Source of the DNA: Candidatus Stercoripulliclostridium merdigallinarum
Lineage (GTDB): Bacteria; Bacillota; Clostridia; Christensenellales; DTU072
Assembly: GCA_018714575.1 (NCBI GenBank)
Contig: DVNF01000054.1
Span: 1-12,268 of the forward strand
DNA: 12,268 bases
Direction: 5' to 3'
Positions within the stretch are counted from its first letter, which is position 1; each line of letters opens with the position of its first letter. Below, piece by piece: positions 1 to 7,015 of the stretch. The notes beneath the pieces were generated by a model that saw nothing but the letters and a program-made list of their open reading frames with translations, ran no database searches and had not been told where the DNA came from. The translations under genes and the position numbers were made by a program.

Positions 1-830
1 TGCCGGAGGGCAAATACGCTGACCTCAGCATTCAGGAACTGATCAACACCATAGACGATACTCTGATAGAGGCGGCGGAGAACGTGTTCGTAGAACAAAA
101 AGAACGCGGAGGCGGTTTTGAAGTCGACGAAGGTAAAAACGATATGATAAACGGCGACGCTTACGTCAGTTTGCAATGGTCGGGCGACGCTCTGTATACA
201 ATGGAACAAGCCGACGACCTGGATTACTTCGTGCCGGAGATCGGCGGAAACATTTGGTTCGACGGTTGGGTAATTCCGAAAAACGCTCCTAACTATGAAA
301 ACGCTTTGAAATTCATCGACTTCTTGAACAGACCCGAAGTGGCTATGGCAAACGCGATGTATATCGGCTATACGTCCGCCGTGTCGCCCGAAGTGTTACA
401 AAACAGCCAAGCGGCAATGAACGTTCTTGCGGAAAACGAATACGAGGCGGCGGAATATTTCGGCGATCTGAACCGTTATCCCGTCATCGATGACGCGAAA
501 TACGGCGTTATGAAAGACTTCGGCGGATACAACGACGACGCCATAGCAATGTGGGAACGCGTCAAAAAACCCGATCTGCTGTGGATCCTGTGGGTGGTCA
601 TAGCGTTAGTCGCCGCGGCGGCGATCGGCGTAGGCATCTACTTTATCGTCAGAAAGAAAGGCAGCGTCCGCAAAGTCGTAAAGGCAACGCCTTCGGGCTC
701 CGCCGCTTTGTATGCGGACAAGGCAGGTAACGACTCGGACGAAGATTCCGATGACGACGAGGAAGAGGCAGAGGACGGCGCCGATAGCGAAACCAAGAAC
801 GAAAAAGAGGACGCAAAAGAAGACAAATAA
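1..830 (+). CDS. potD: PotD-like spermidine/putrescine-binding protein, C-terminal part (5' truncated by window)
   Basis: The reading frame is open from base 3, with no stop back to the window edge, so this is the last 275 residues of a longer protein. The C-lobe pattern of polyamine-binding proteins is visible: QWSGDA, then the IWFDGW region, then a stretch matching 'ipk-A-n-e-A-fi-fl-rPe-a' and YTSAV. In PotD the Trp and Asp residues of such segments line the polyamine site (family knowledge). The role would be to capture spermidine or putrescine for the PotABC ABC importer, whose genes probably lie upstream, outside the window. Oddly, the fold is followed by a clear transmembrane helix at visible residues about 191-216 (LLWILWVVIALVAAAAIGVG), then basic residues and a very acidic Asp/Glu tail of about 30 residues. 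Soluble binding proteins of Gram-positives usually carry an N-terminal lipobox instead. A PotC-PotD fusion upstream cannot be excluded. Confidence 0.85.
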   Translation, partial: PEGKYADLSIQELINTIDDTLIEAAENVFVEQKERGGGFEVDEGKNDMINGDAYVSLQWSGDALYTMEQADDLDYFVPEIGGNIWFDGWVIPKNAPNYENALKFIDFLNRPEVAMANAMYIGYTSAVSPEVLQNSQAAMNVLAENEYEAAEYFGDLNRYPVIDDAKYGVMKDFGGYNDDAIAMWERVKKPDLLWILWVVIALVAAAAIGVGIYFIVRKKGSVRKVVKATPSGSAALYADKAGNDSDEDSDDDEEEAEDGADSETKNEKEDAKEDK

Positions 831-899
831 GGATACAAGGGAAAATAATCCGACGGCGCCAAAGGGCGGATAAAGGATAAAACCCGAAAAAATTCTATC

Positions 900-928
900 T
901 TGTAATGCACGCGCGCGTATGATATTAT
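900..928 (+). promoter_or_regulatory. Candidate sigma-A promoter for the alpha-mannosidase gene
   Basis: TTGTAA at 900-905 and TATTAT at 923-928 are separated by 17 bases, and a TG one base upstream of the -10 (920-921) makes it an extended -10. The start would fall near 935. The -10 lies inside the hairpin of the overlapping terminator, so a transcript starting here carries only the right arm and cannot form that hairpin. The match is good but the call is by eye. Confidence 0.5.
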
Positions 929-954
929 AAATATATCGTACGCGCCTCTTTTTT
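913..954 (+). terminator. Rho-independent terminator after the potD-like gene
   Basis: The left arm GCGCGTATGAT (913-923) pairs with ATCGTACGCGC (935-945), all 11 positions counting one G-U. Two further A/T pairs extend the stem inward, leaving a 7-base loop. A T-rich run (CTCTTTTTT, 946-954) follows directly. It would end the transcript coming from the potD-like gene. The T run stops just before the ribosome binding site of the next gene, which is tight spacing. Confidence 0.7.
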
Positions 955-971
955 GGAGGAAGGAGAAGAAC

Positions 972-3929
972 ATGGACAGAAACTACGTCGTCAATATCAT
1001 TAAATTCGCCCTCCGAATGGGCATAATGGGATCGCTGAGGAAATTGCGCAGCGAATGCTATACGAAGGTAGGCACGTTGAACGCCTGCTATTCTCCAAGC
1101 TCCGAGCCCGTTCCTTTCGGGGAAAAAGACGGATTGGAATACCAACCGATAAAGGTAGGCACCGTCTGGTCTGCCGAATGTTACGGTTCGGCATGGTTCC
1201 GTTTTACCGGCAAGATCCCCGAATCCGCCAAAGGCAGGAGAGTGGCGTTACTGATAGGCGACGGCGGCGAGGGCTGTATTTACGACGCGGCAGGGCAGCC
1301 GATAAAGGGCATTTCCGATATAGGAGCGTTTATTGATTTTGCTCAACCGCATATCGGGAAACGGTATTTCGAGTTGACGGAGTGCGCCGAGGGCGGCGAG
1401 GACATCGACTATTTCATGGACGCCGGGAACAACCATAAACCCACCGATCTGAATAAAACGGCGGCATTAAAGCAGGCTGACATCGTCGTGGTCAACGACG
1501 AAATCAAAAAGGTATACTATGACGTTTTGGCACTCTTATTCCAGGAATCGGTTACCCAAAACGGCACTGCAAAGGAAAAGAGCATAGGAAAATCCGTAAA
1601 GGCGGCGATCAATAAGGTTTTAAAGGAAAGAAACGTCGCGGCGGCAAGCGAGATCTTGGAACGTGAAATGGCGAACGGCGAAAAGCTGCCGTTTACCGCC
1701 TATACCACCGGTCACGCGCATTTGGATCTGGCGTGGCTGTGGCCTATCAGGGAAACGCAGCGCAAAGCCGTCAGGACCTTTGTCAACCAACTGTATAATA
1801 TGGACAAGTATCCCGATTATATTTTCGGGGCTTCGCAACCGCAACAGTTCGAATGGATAGAAAAACGCTATCCCGAACTGTTCGAAAAGCTGAAAGAAAA
1901 GATTGCTTCCGGACAATTGGAAGTACAGGGAGGAATGTGGGTAGAATGCGATACCAACGTGCCTTGCGGCGAAAGCATCATTCGTCAGAACCTGTACGGC
2001 AAACGGTATTGGAAGGAAAAATTCGGCAAGGACATGCGTATGTGCTGGCTCCCGGACGTTTTCGGTTTTTCGGGGAATATGCCGCAGATACTGAAAAAAT
2101 GCGGGATAGATTATTTCCTGACGATAAAGCTGAGTTGGAACGAACACAATAAATTCCCGCACCGCACCTTTATTTGGGAGGGCATAGACGATTCGTCGGT
2201 CATAGTACATATGCCGCCGGACGAAACTTACAATTCGGAAGGTAACGCCTGGACGTTCGATAACTGTTTGAAAAACTACCCCGAAAAGGATAAGCTGAAT
2301 TATTTCGCCGTCCTGTTCGGCGTAGGCGACGGAGGCGGCGGCCCCGGCGAAGGGCATATCGAAATGGTCCAGCGCGCAAAGAAAATGGCGGGGCTCCCGA
2401 CGGTAAAAAATTCAAAGGCGATAGACTTTTTCGACAGGCTGAAACAGGACGAAGACAAGTTGGTACGCCACAAGGGCGAACTGTACCTGGAAAAGCACCA
2501 AGGCACTTATACTTCCCAGGCAAAGAACAAGCTGTTGAACAGGCGCATCGAATTTGCGCTGCACAACACGGAATTTTTGTGCGCGCTTGCCGAAAGACAC
2601 GGCGTCGACTATCCGAAAGAAAAGCTGGACGAAATCTGGAAGGAAGTGTTGCTGTATCAATTCCACGACATAATCCCGGGATCGTCGATAGCCAGAGTCT
2701 ATACCGAATCGGTGGCGCGTTACGAAAAGATGTTGGAGGAGCTGAACGAATTGCGTAAAACCGCGATCCGCGCTATGGCAGGCGGCGAAGGCTTGTCCGC
2801 GATAAACGCTACTTCTTACGCGATAGATCGCCCCGTAATGTATAAGGATAAATGGTACAGAATGAACCTGCAACCTTATTCGGCGGCAAAGCTTGTGCCG
2901 TGGGAGGGTAAAAACGACAGCTTGAAAGCCGGCGACAATTATATCGAATCGGAGCTGTTCAAAGTTTGTTTCGATCCTTACGGCAACATAACCGGCTTGA
3001 CGGATAAAAAGACGGGCAAGGAATATTGCTCCAGATATCTGAACAAACTGAACGTTTACCGCGACAAACGCTTGTATTATAACGCGTGGGACATCAGTAT
3101 CAAATACACGAAACACGCTCCGGCGGAATTCAAATTGGTGTCCTATTCGACCTTGATCACGGATTGTTCGGTGATCAGGGAGAACGTATACCGTTATAAC
3201 CGTTCAAAGATCATTCAAAAGGTGGTACTGACGACAGGCAGACCGTTCGTGGATTTCGTGACTACCGTGGATTGGCAGGAAACGCACAAAATGTTGCGCG
3301 CCGATTTCCGTCCGTCGGTGTTTTCCGACAAGGTCACCTGCGATATACAGATGGGCAATCTGAAACGTAGTACGAAAGACGTGACGAAAGTCGAAAAGGC
3401 ACAGTTCGAAATTGCCGCGCATAAATGGATAGACGTCGGCGACAACGAAGGTTTCGGCATCATCACCGATTCAAAATACGGCTGGCGCGTAAAGGAAGGG
3501 CTGATTTCGCTGAACTTGTTGCGGAGTCCCATGTTCCCCGCTCCCAACGCGGATAAAGGCATACACAACATTAACTATGCCCTGTACCCCCATTCCGGAG
3601 ATTACAATACCGCCGATATACAAAGGGAAGCTTACCTGTATAACAACCGCCCGGCGATAGTAGAATGCGACCTGGAGATCCCCTCTGTTTTTGTATCCTC
3701 GGATACACATATAGTCATTGAAACGGTAAAACGTGCCGAGGACGGCAAAGGTATCGTCGTCAGAGCTTACGAAGATTCCGGCGTCGAACGCACCGCCGAC
3801 ATCGTCACCGATATAGTAGGCACGGTATATGAAACCGACTTATTGGAAAATCCGATCGGCGAGGCGCAGTTGAACGCGGTCAAGTTTAAACCGTTCGAGA
3901 TCAAAACTTTCAAAATCGTAACCGAATGA
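972..3929 (+). CDS. Cytosolic alpha-mannosidase, glycoside hydrolase family 38
   Basis: This 985-residue protein has the length of Ams1-type bacterial GH38 enzymes, zinc-dependent retaining alpha-mannosidases that release mannose from alpha-mannosides. The catalytic block starts with GHAHLDLAWLWP at residues 247-258, where His250 and Asp252 should bind zinc. WLPDVFGFSG follows, with Asp362 as the expected nucleophile. FHDIIPGSS contains His565, the expected fourth zinc ligand. A beta-rich N-terminal domain (about 1-240) precedes the block, and the C-terminal half is the usual beta-sandwich region. No signal peptide is seen, so it should act in the cytoplasm on imported oligosaccharides. The ATG is preceded by AAGGAG at 960-965, with a second GGAGG at 955-959. 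It appears monocistronic: it has its own promoter and a strong terminator follows. No sugar transporter or regulator is adjacent, so the natural substrate is not shown. Confidence 0.95.
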   Translation: MDRNYVVNIIKFALRMGIMGSLRKLRSECYTKVGTLNACYSPSSEPVPFGEKDGLEYQPIKVGTVWSAECYGSAWFRFTGKIPESAKGRRVALLIGDGGEGCIYDAAGQPIKGISDIGAFIDFAQPHIGKRYFELTECAEGGEDIDYFMDAGNNHKPTDLNKTAALKQADIVVVNDEIKKVYYDVLALLFQESVTQNGTAKEKSIGKSVKAAINKVLKERNVAAASEILEREMANGEKLPFTAYTTGHAHLDLAWLWPIRETQRKAVRTFVNQLYNMDKYPDYIFGASQPQQFEWIEKRYPELFEKLKEKIASGQLEVQGGMWVECDTNVPCGESIIRQNLYGKRYWKEKFGKDMRMCWLPDVFGFSGNMPQILKKCGIDYFLTIKLSWNEHNKFPHRTFIWEGIDDSSVIVHMPPDETYNSEGNAWTFDNCLKNYPEKDKLNYFAVLFGVGDGGGGPGEGHIEMVQRAKKMAGLPTVKNSKAIDFFDRLKQDEDKLVRHKGELYLEKHQGTYTSQAKNKLLNRRIEFALHNTEFLCALAERHGVDYPKEKLDEIWKEVLLYQFHDIIPGSSIARVYTESVARYEKMLEELNELRKTAIRAMAGGEGLSAINATSYAIDRPVMYKDKWYRMNLQPYSAAKLVPWEGKNDSLKAGDNYIESELFKVCFDPYGNITGLTDKKTGKEYCSRYLNKLNVYRDKRLYYNAWDISIKYTKHAPAEFKLVSYSTLITDCSVIRENVYRYNRSKIIQKVVLTTGRPFVDFVTTVDWQETHKMLRADFRPSVFSDKVTCDIQMGNLKRSTKDVTKVEKAQFEIAAHKWIDVGDNEGFGIITDSKYGWRVKEGLISLNLLRSPMFPAPNADKGIHNINYALYPHSGDYNTADIQREAYLYNNRPAIVECDLEIPSVFVSSDTHIVIETVKRAEDGKGIVVRAYEDSGVERTADIVTDIVGTVYETDLLENPIGEAQLNAVKFKPFEIKTFKIVTE

Positions 3930-3972
3930 TCGATACGTTACGATACCGATCGACAGTTGCAAACAGGCAGAA

Positions 3973-4003
3973 AAAAATCCGTACCGCATGGGTACGGATT
4001 TTT
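3973..4003. terminator. Bidirectional rho-independent terminator between convergent genes
   Basis: A 13-bp stem pairs AAAAATCCGTACC (3973-3985) with GGTACGGATTTTT (3991-4003) around a 5-base loop. Read on plus it ends in a T run, and read on minus the A run at 3971-3977 becomes a U run. It can therefore end both the mannosidase transcript and the minus-strand transketolase operon, which converge here. Confidence 0.9.
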
Positions 4004-4024
4004 CATAACTCCGATTTATATAGG

Positions 4025-4963
4025 TTATTTAACGAATTTTGACGGTATCAGCGTATTTTGCAGCTGAGTCATCAGATTATTGAATTGTACGGCATAAGAA
4101 TCGCCCGCGCCGACTACGGTAATACAACCTTTGGTAGCCGCTTCGACGAATTCGTATCTGCCCGACAACACGGCAAGACAGCCGTCGGGATTGGGGAAAT
4201 CGAACAGAACGAAGGGGCGTTTTCTGGTATATTCGCCGCGTCCGGCTTTGGATCTGCCGCCTTTTACGCGCAGGTAAGCGGCGATAGGGGGATAGATCTC
4301 TTTGCCTTGATCGTCGCGGGTGGCGCCGACTTTGAACTGATAAATTCTGTCCGTCTGTTTGGCGGTCCAACGCACCATCGGTTCCCAACCCATTTTATTG
4401 GCTTGGGACAGTGCGGTCGTTATCATGTACAGAGACATTTTAACTTTCAGGTACTGTTCCCACGGTTGGTCTATGCCGGGATTGTTGGAGGGCATCATCT
4501 TTGTCATGGTCAGCATCAGGAACAGGAATTTTAAAGTCGCCTTTTTGAAAATGTTTTTCAGTAAAGGCGCGACTATTCCCAGCATTTCCATCGGGGAATT
4601 GCCCTTGAATACGCCCAACAGACTTTTTATCGATTTAAACTCGAAGTTTATGACTTCGATATCCGCATAGCGGTTATCGTATTCGCCTTGATAAACTTTA
4701 AAACGAGGTACGTCTTTGGCTTCGGGATCGACGACTTTTGCCGCGGCGGAGTATTCCGCGGCTTTTTCGGCGGTCAGAAAGACGATGTGACAAGCCATCG
4801 GGTGAACGTCGTCTGCGGCTTTGAATTGCACTACCGCGTTGATTTTTTCAAACGCCGCAACCTGTTTGGGATCCTCCGTCAGCGGAATTTTCATTACGGG
4901 GAAGGCGGCGCGAAAATACATTTCGGCTGCCAAAATATCCTCTTTGTTGGCGATATTACCCAT
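4025..4963 (-). CDS. Unrecognised 312-residue protein, last gene of the transketolase operon
   Basis: I do not recognise this protein with confidence. It starts at an ATG with an AGGAGGT site (4968-4974) that overlaps the stop of the transketolase C-terminal gene, so translation is probably coupled. No signal peptide is seen. A hydrophobic, Met-rich stretch lies at residues about 126-157 (containing LKFLFLMLTMTKMM) and could be amphipathic or buried. The last 50 residues (SGRYEFVEAA, then GCITVVGAGDSYAVQFNNL) and an early VVQFKAADD segment loosely recall SCP2-type lipid-binding domains, where a beta strand and a short 'G-i-v-G' turn precede a helix. This resemblance is weak and is only a suggestion. 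Expression with transketolase hints at a role in the same metabolism, but nothing in the sequence shows an enzymatic site. Confidence 0.85.
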   Translation of the reverse strand: MGNIANKEDILAAEMYFRAAFPVMKIPLTEDPKQVAAFEKINAVVQFKAADDVHPMACHIVFLTAEKAAEYSAAAKVVDPEAKDVPRFKVYQGEYDNRYADIEVINFEFKSIKSLLGVFKGNSPMEMLGIVAPLLKNIFKKATLKFLFLMLTMTKMMPSNNPGIDQPWEQYLKVKMSLYMITTALSQANKMGWEPMVRWTAKQTDRIYQFKVGATRDDQGKEIYPPIAAYLRVKGGRSKAGRGEYTRKRPFVLFDFPNPDGCLAVLSGRYEFVEAATKGCITVVGAGDSYAVQFNNLMTQLQNTLIPSKFVK

Positions 4964-4972
4964 TTTTACCTC

Positions 4973-5980
4973 CTAGTCTTCGTCCGTCCAATCCTCGTCG
5001 GCTTCGATTTCTTTGCCTAGGAGTTCTTTGACGGTTTCGGCTATGCCGGTAGCGTCCAATTTATACCTTGCGTACAGATCTTCGGGGTAACCGATGACGG
5101 AATATTCGTCGGGAATACCCAATTTCGTGAACGCGCAGCCTTTTCCCGATTCGGCTATGACCGCGGCAACGGCGTCGCCCAATCCGCCGATAATATTGTG
5201 TTCCTCGACGGTCAGTATACGTCTGGTGTCTACGACGGCGCTCATGACGGCTTCCTTGTCTATCGGCTTTAGGGTGTGCATGTTGACGACGCGGACGGAA
5301 ATACCTTCGTTAGCCAGATCCTTTGCCGCTTCCAACGCTTGCAACACGGGAGTGCCGCAGGCTATTATGGTCAGGTCGCTGCCTTCGTGCAATAACATGG
5401 CTTTTCCGATGGTAAATTCAAAATTTTCGTCGTCGTGCAGCGGCGGTTCGAAGCCTCTGCCGACCCTCATATAGAAAGGTCCGGGAACGTCGACGCAGGC
5501 GCGAACGGCTTTCGCCGTTTCGAATCCGTCGGCAGGTATGACCACCGTCATATTGGCTATGGCGCGCATGACGGCATAGTCTTCCGTACAGTGGTGGGTA
5601 GAACCGGCGGGTCCGAAGCTGAGTCCGCCGTGAGTGGCGATTATTTTTACCGGCAGGTTTTGATAGGCGATGTCCGTTCTGACCTGTTCGCCGCCGCGTA
5701 AGCAAGCGAATATCGCGAACGTCGAAGCAAAGGGGATCAAACCCGTCTTTGCCAGTCCCGCCGCCACGCCGAACAGGTTCTGTTCGGCGATACCCACGTT
5801 AAACAATCTGTCGGGGAACCTGTCGCCGAAGTTGCCGATGTTCGTGGATTTTGCAAGGTCTGCGGTCACGCCGACTATTTTGTCGTTAACTTCGCCCAGT
5901 TCCGCCAAGACTTTGCCGTATATTTCTTTTGACGTCATTTTATTGGCGTCGTAGGTTGTCCAAGTAGTGCCTTCAGCCAT
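4973..5980 (-). CDS. Transketolase, C-terminal subunit (pyrimidine-binding and C-terminal domains)
   Basis: This 335-residue protein corresponds to the second half of a full-length transketolase. The pyrimidine-binding domain shows FNVGIAEQN at residues 60-68, where Glu66 is the expected thiamine-diphosphate activating glutamate. GPAGSTHHCTEDYAVMR follows, a conserved substrate-side segment. The C-terminal domain (about 190-320) contains LTIIACGTPVLQALEAA and the later EEHNIIGGLGDAV. With the N-terminal subunit it should move two-carbon ketol units between sugar phosphates in the non-oxidative pentose phosphate pathway. The ATG has an AAGGAGG site overlapping the stop of the upstream subunit gene, 14 bases away, consistent with coupled stoichiometric translation. 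Its C-terminus is acidic (EIEADEDWTDED). 1-Deoxyxylulose-5-phosphate synthase is the main relative, but the split arrangement and sequence favour transketolase. Confidence 0.93.
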   Translation of the reverse strand: MAEGTTWTTYDANKMTSKEIYGKVLAELGEVNDKIVGVTADLAKSTNIGNFGDRFPDRLFNVGIAEQNLFGVAAGLAKTGLIPFASTFAIFACLRGGEQVRTDIAYQNLPVKIIATHGGLSFGPAGSTHHCTEDYAVMRAIANMTVVIPADGFETAKAVRACVDVPGPFYMRVGRGFEPPLHDDENFEFTIGKAMLLHEGSDLTIIACGTPVLQALEAAKDLANEGISVRVVNMHTLKPIDKEAVMSAVVDTRRILTVEEHNIIGGLGDAVAAVIAESGKGCAFTKLGIPDEYSVIGYPEDLYARYKLDATGIAETVKELLGKEIEADEDWTDED

Positions 5981-5994
5981 TTATCTATCCTCCT

Positions 5995-6828
5995 TTAATC
6001 CATTGCCTCGATATCGGCGACGGCTTCTTTGAACAGATCGGAATTCATAGCGCCGTAGTGCCATTTGACGTTGCCTTGGAACTTCTTTACGCCAAAGCCC
6101 TTTTCGGTCTGAGCGATTATGCAAACGGGCTTGTCGGTGTCGTTCGCCCAGGCTTTTGCCAAAGCGGCGTCGACTTCCGCCATGTCGTTACCGTTGCAAA
6201 CGATGACGTTAAAGCCGAAAGCTTCGTATTTTTTATCTATGGGATCGATGCCCATGACGTCTTCCGTTCTGCCGTCGATCATCATCTTGTTACGGTCGAC
6301 TATGGCTATCAGATTTTTCAGCTTGAATTGGTGAGCAGCCATTGCCGCTTCCCAAACCGAGCCTTCGTTTTGTTCGCCGTCGCCCATCAGTACTACGACT
6401 TTGGAATCGACTTTTTGGTACCTTAACCCCAAAGCCATGCCCACGCCCATCGGCAGACCGTGACCCAACGAACCCGTCGAAGCGTCGCATCCGCGGACTT
6501 TTTTGCTGTCCGGATGCATTCCGTAGGGAGATTCGTAGTGATTGAAATGTTCCAACGACTCCATGGGTACGAACCCTGCCATTGCCAGACAGGGAACGTA
6601 AGCAAGGGCGCAGTGCCCTTTACTTAAAATAAATCTGTCGCGGTCGAACATAGCGGGATCGTCGGCGTTGACGTTTAGATACTTAAAGTACAACGCAGCC
6701 AACACGTCGGCGCAACTTAACGATCCGCCTACGTGTCCTGAACCCGCAAAATTGGCTGTCTTTACGATATTTAACCGCAACTCCTTAGCCTTTTCCTTGA
6801 GTTTCTGAACGGAAACATCTTTCGGCAT
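5995..6828 (-). CDS. Transketolase, N-terminal subunit (thiamine-diphosphate-binding)
   Basis: This 277-residue protein is the first half of a transketolase. GSGHVGGSLS at residues 29-38 and SKGHCALAY at 69-77 carry the conserved histidines. The thiamine-diphosphate/magnesium motif begins GDGEQNEGSVWEAA at 149 and ends in VDRN at about 180, the expected spacing. The chosen start is the ATG at 6828, because GGAGG (6836-6840) lies seven bases upstream; an in-frame ATG 12 codons earlier (6864) has no such site. It is the first gene of a three-gene minus-strand operon with a promoter at 6875-6904. Split transketolases are common in Clostridia and archaea, so this is not a broken gene: the two halves are in different frames, each with its own ribosome binding site. 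Confidence 0.93.
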   Translation of the reverse strand: MPKDVSVQKLKEKAKELRLNIVKTANFAGSGHVGGSLSCADVLAALYFKYLNVNADDPAMFDRDRFILSKGHCALAYVPCLAMAGFVPMESLEHFNHYESPYGMHPDSKKVRGCDASTGSLGHGLPMGVGMALGLRYQKVDSKVVVLMGDGEQNEGSVWEAAMAAHQFKLKNLIAIVDRNKMMIDGRTEDVMGIDPIDKKYEAFGFNVIVCNGNDMAEVDAALAKAWANDTDKPVCIIAQTEKGFGVKKFQGNVKWHYGAMNSDLFKEAVADIEAMD

Positions 6829-6853
6829 TACCTTTCCTCCAAAATTAAAATCT

Positions 6854-6868
6854 AGCGGAATCACCGCT
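6854..6868 (-). promoter_or_regulatory. Small hairpin at the 5' end of the transketolase leader
   Basis: AGCGG (6854-6858) and CCGCT (6864-6868) form a 5-bp stem with a 5-base loop. The predicted transcript start of the operon is near 6868, so the hairpin would sit at the very 5' end of the mRNA. It could protect the transcript or be part of an operator; it is short enough to be chance. Confidence 0.3.
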
Positions 6869-6874
6869 TTTATA

Positions 6875-6904
6875 ATTATAAAGTATAATACATAGTTCAG
6901 TCAA
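6875..6904 (-). promoter_or_regulatory. Promoter of the transketolase operon
   Basis: On the minus strand, TTGACT (6904-6899) and a consensus TATAAT (6880-6875) are 18 bases apart. The start would be near 6868, giving a leader of about 40 bases to the ATG at 6828. It is divergent from the birA promoter, and its -35 is about 48 bp from the BirA-box-like repeat, so direct control by that site is not obvious. Confidence 0.7.
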
Positions 6905-6952
6905 TACCGAATTTTTTAAGAAATCGTCGTCCGATCGGATTTTGTCTTGCAT

Positions 6953-6987
6953 TTCGTCAACCGGATTATTTAAAACAGGTTGACGAA
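6953..6987 (+). promoter_or_regulatory. BirA-box-like operator upstream of birA-bioY
   Basis: TTCGTCAACC (6953-6962) and GGTTGACGAA (6978-6987) form a perfect 10-bp inverted repeat with a 15-base spacer. Known BirA operators have TTGTAAACC-type half-sites ending in CC, facing GG, with a spacer of about 14-16; the left half here matches that form at 7 of 9 positions. The right half contains the birA -35 hexamer, so bound BirA would block RNA polymerase. The downstream gene encodes a BirA with an N-terminal helix-turn-helix, so autorepression by biotin is a direct prediction. Confidence 0.75.
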
Positions 6988-7009
6988 GCCTTTGCGCAAA
7001 TGGTATGAT
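6980..7009 (+). promoter_or_regulatory. Promoter of birA-bioY, probably giving a leaderless transcript
   Basis: TTGACG (6980-6985) and TATGAT (7004-7009) are 18 bases apart, with a TG at 7001-7002 forming an extended -10. The usual start distance places +1 at about 7016, which is the A of the birA ATG. No Shine-Dalgarno sequence lies in the 15 bases before that ATG. Confidence 0.65.
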
Positions 7010-7015
7010 AAGCGC

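Noticed and set aside
1620..2357. A 245-codon open frame antisense to the alpha-mannosidase
   Set aside because: It lies wholly inside a well-supported GH38 gene, spans its catalytic motifs, has no recognisable protein features, and is explained by low stop density in that frame.
4058..4534. Plus-strand open frame opposite the unknown 312-residue gene
   Set aside because: The minus-strand frame is longer, has a strong coupled ribosome binding site, and sits in an operon. The plus frame starts downstream of a terminator with no promoter seen.
4973..6828. Split transketolase as a frameshifted pseudogene
   Set aside because: The two halves break between domains, each has its own start and AGGAGG-type site, and two-subunit transketolases are a normal form.
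6829..6864. Earlier in-frame ATG for the transketolase N-terminal subunit
   Set aside because: The strong GGAGG site lies downstream of it and is correctly spaced for the ATG at 6828.
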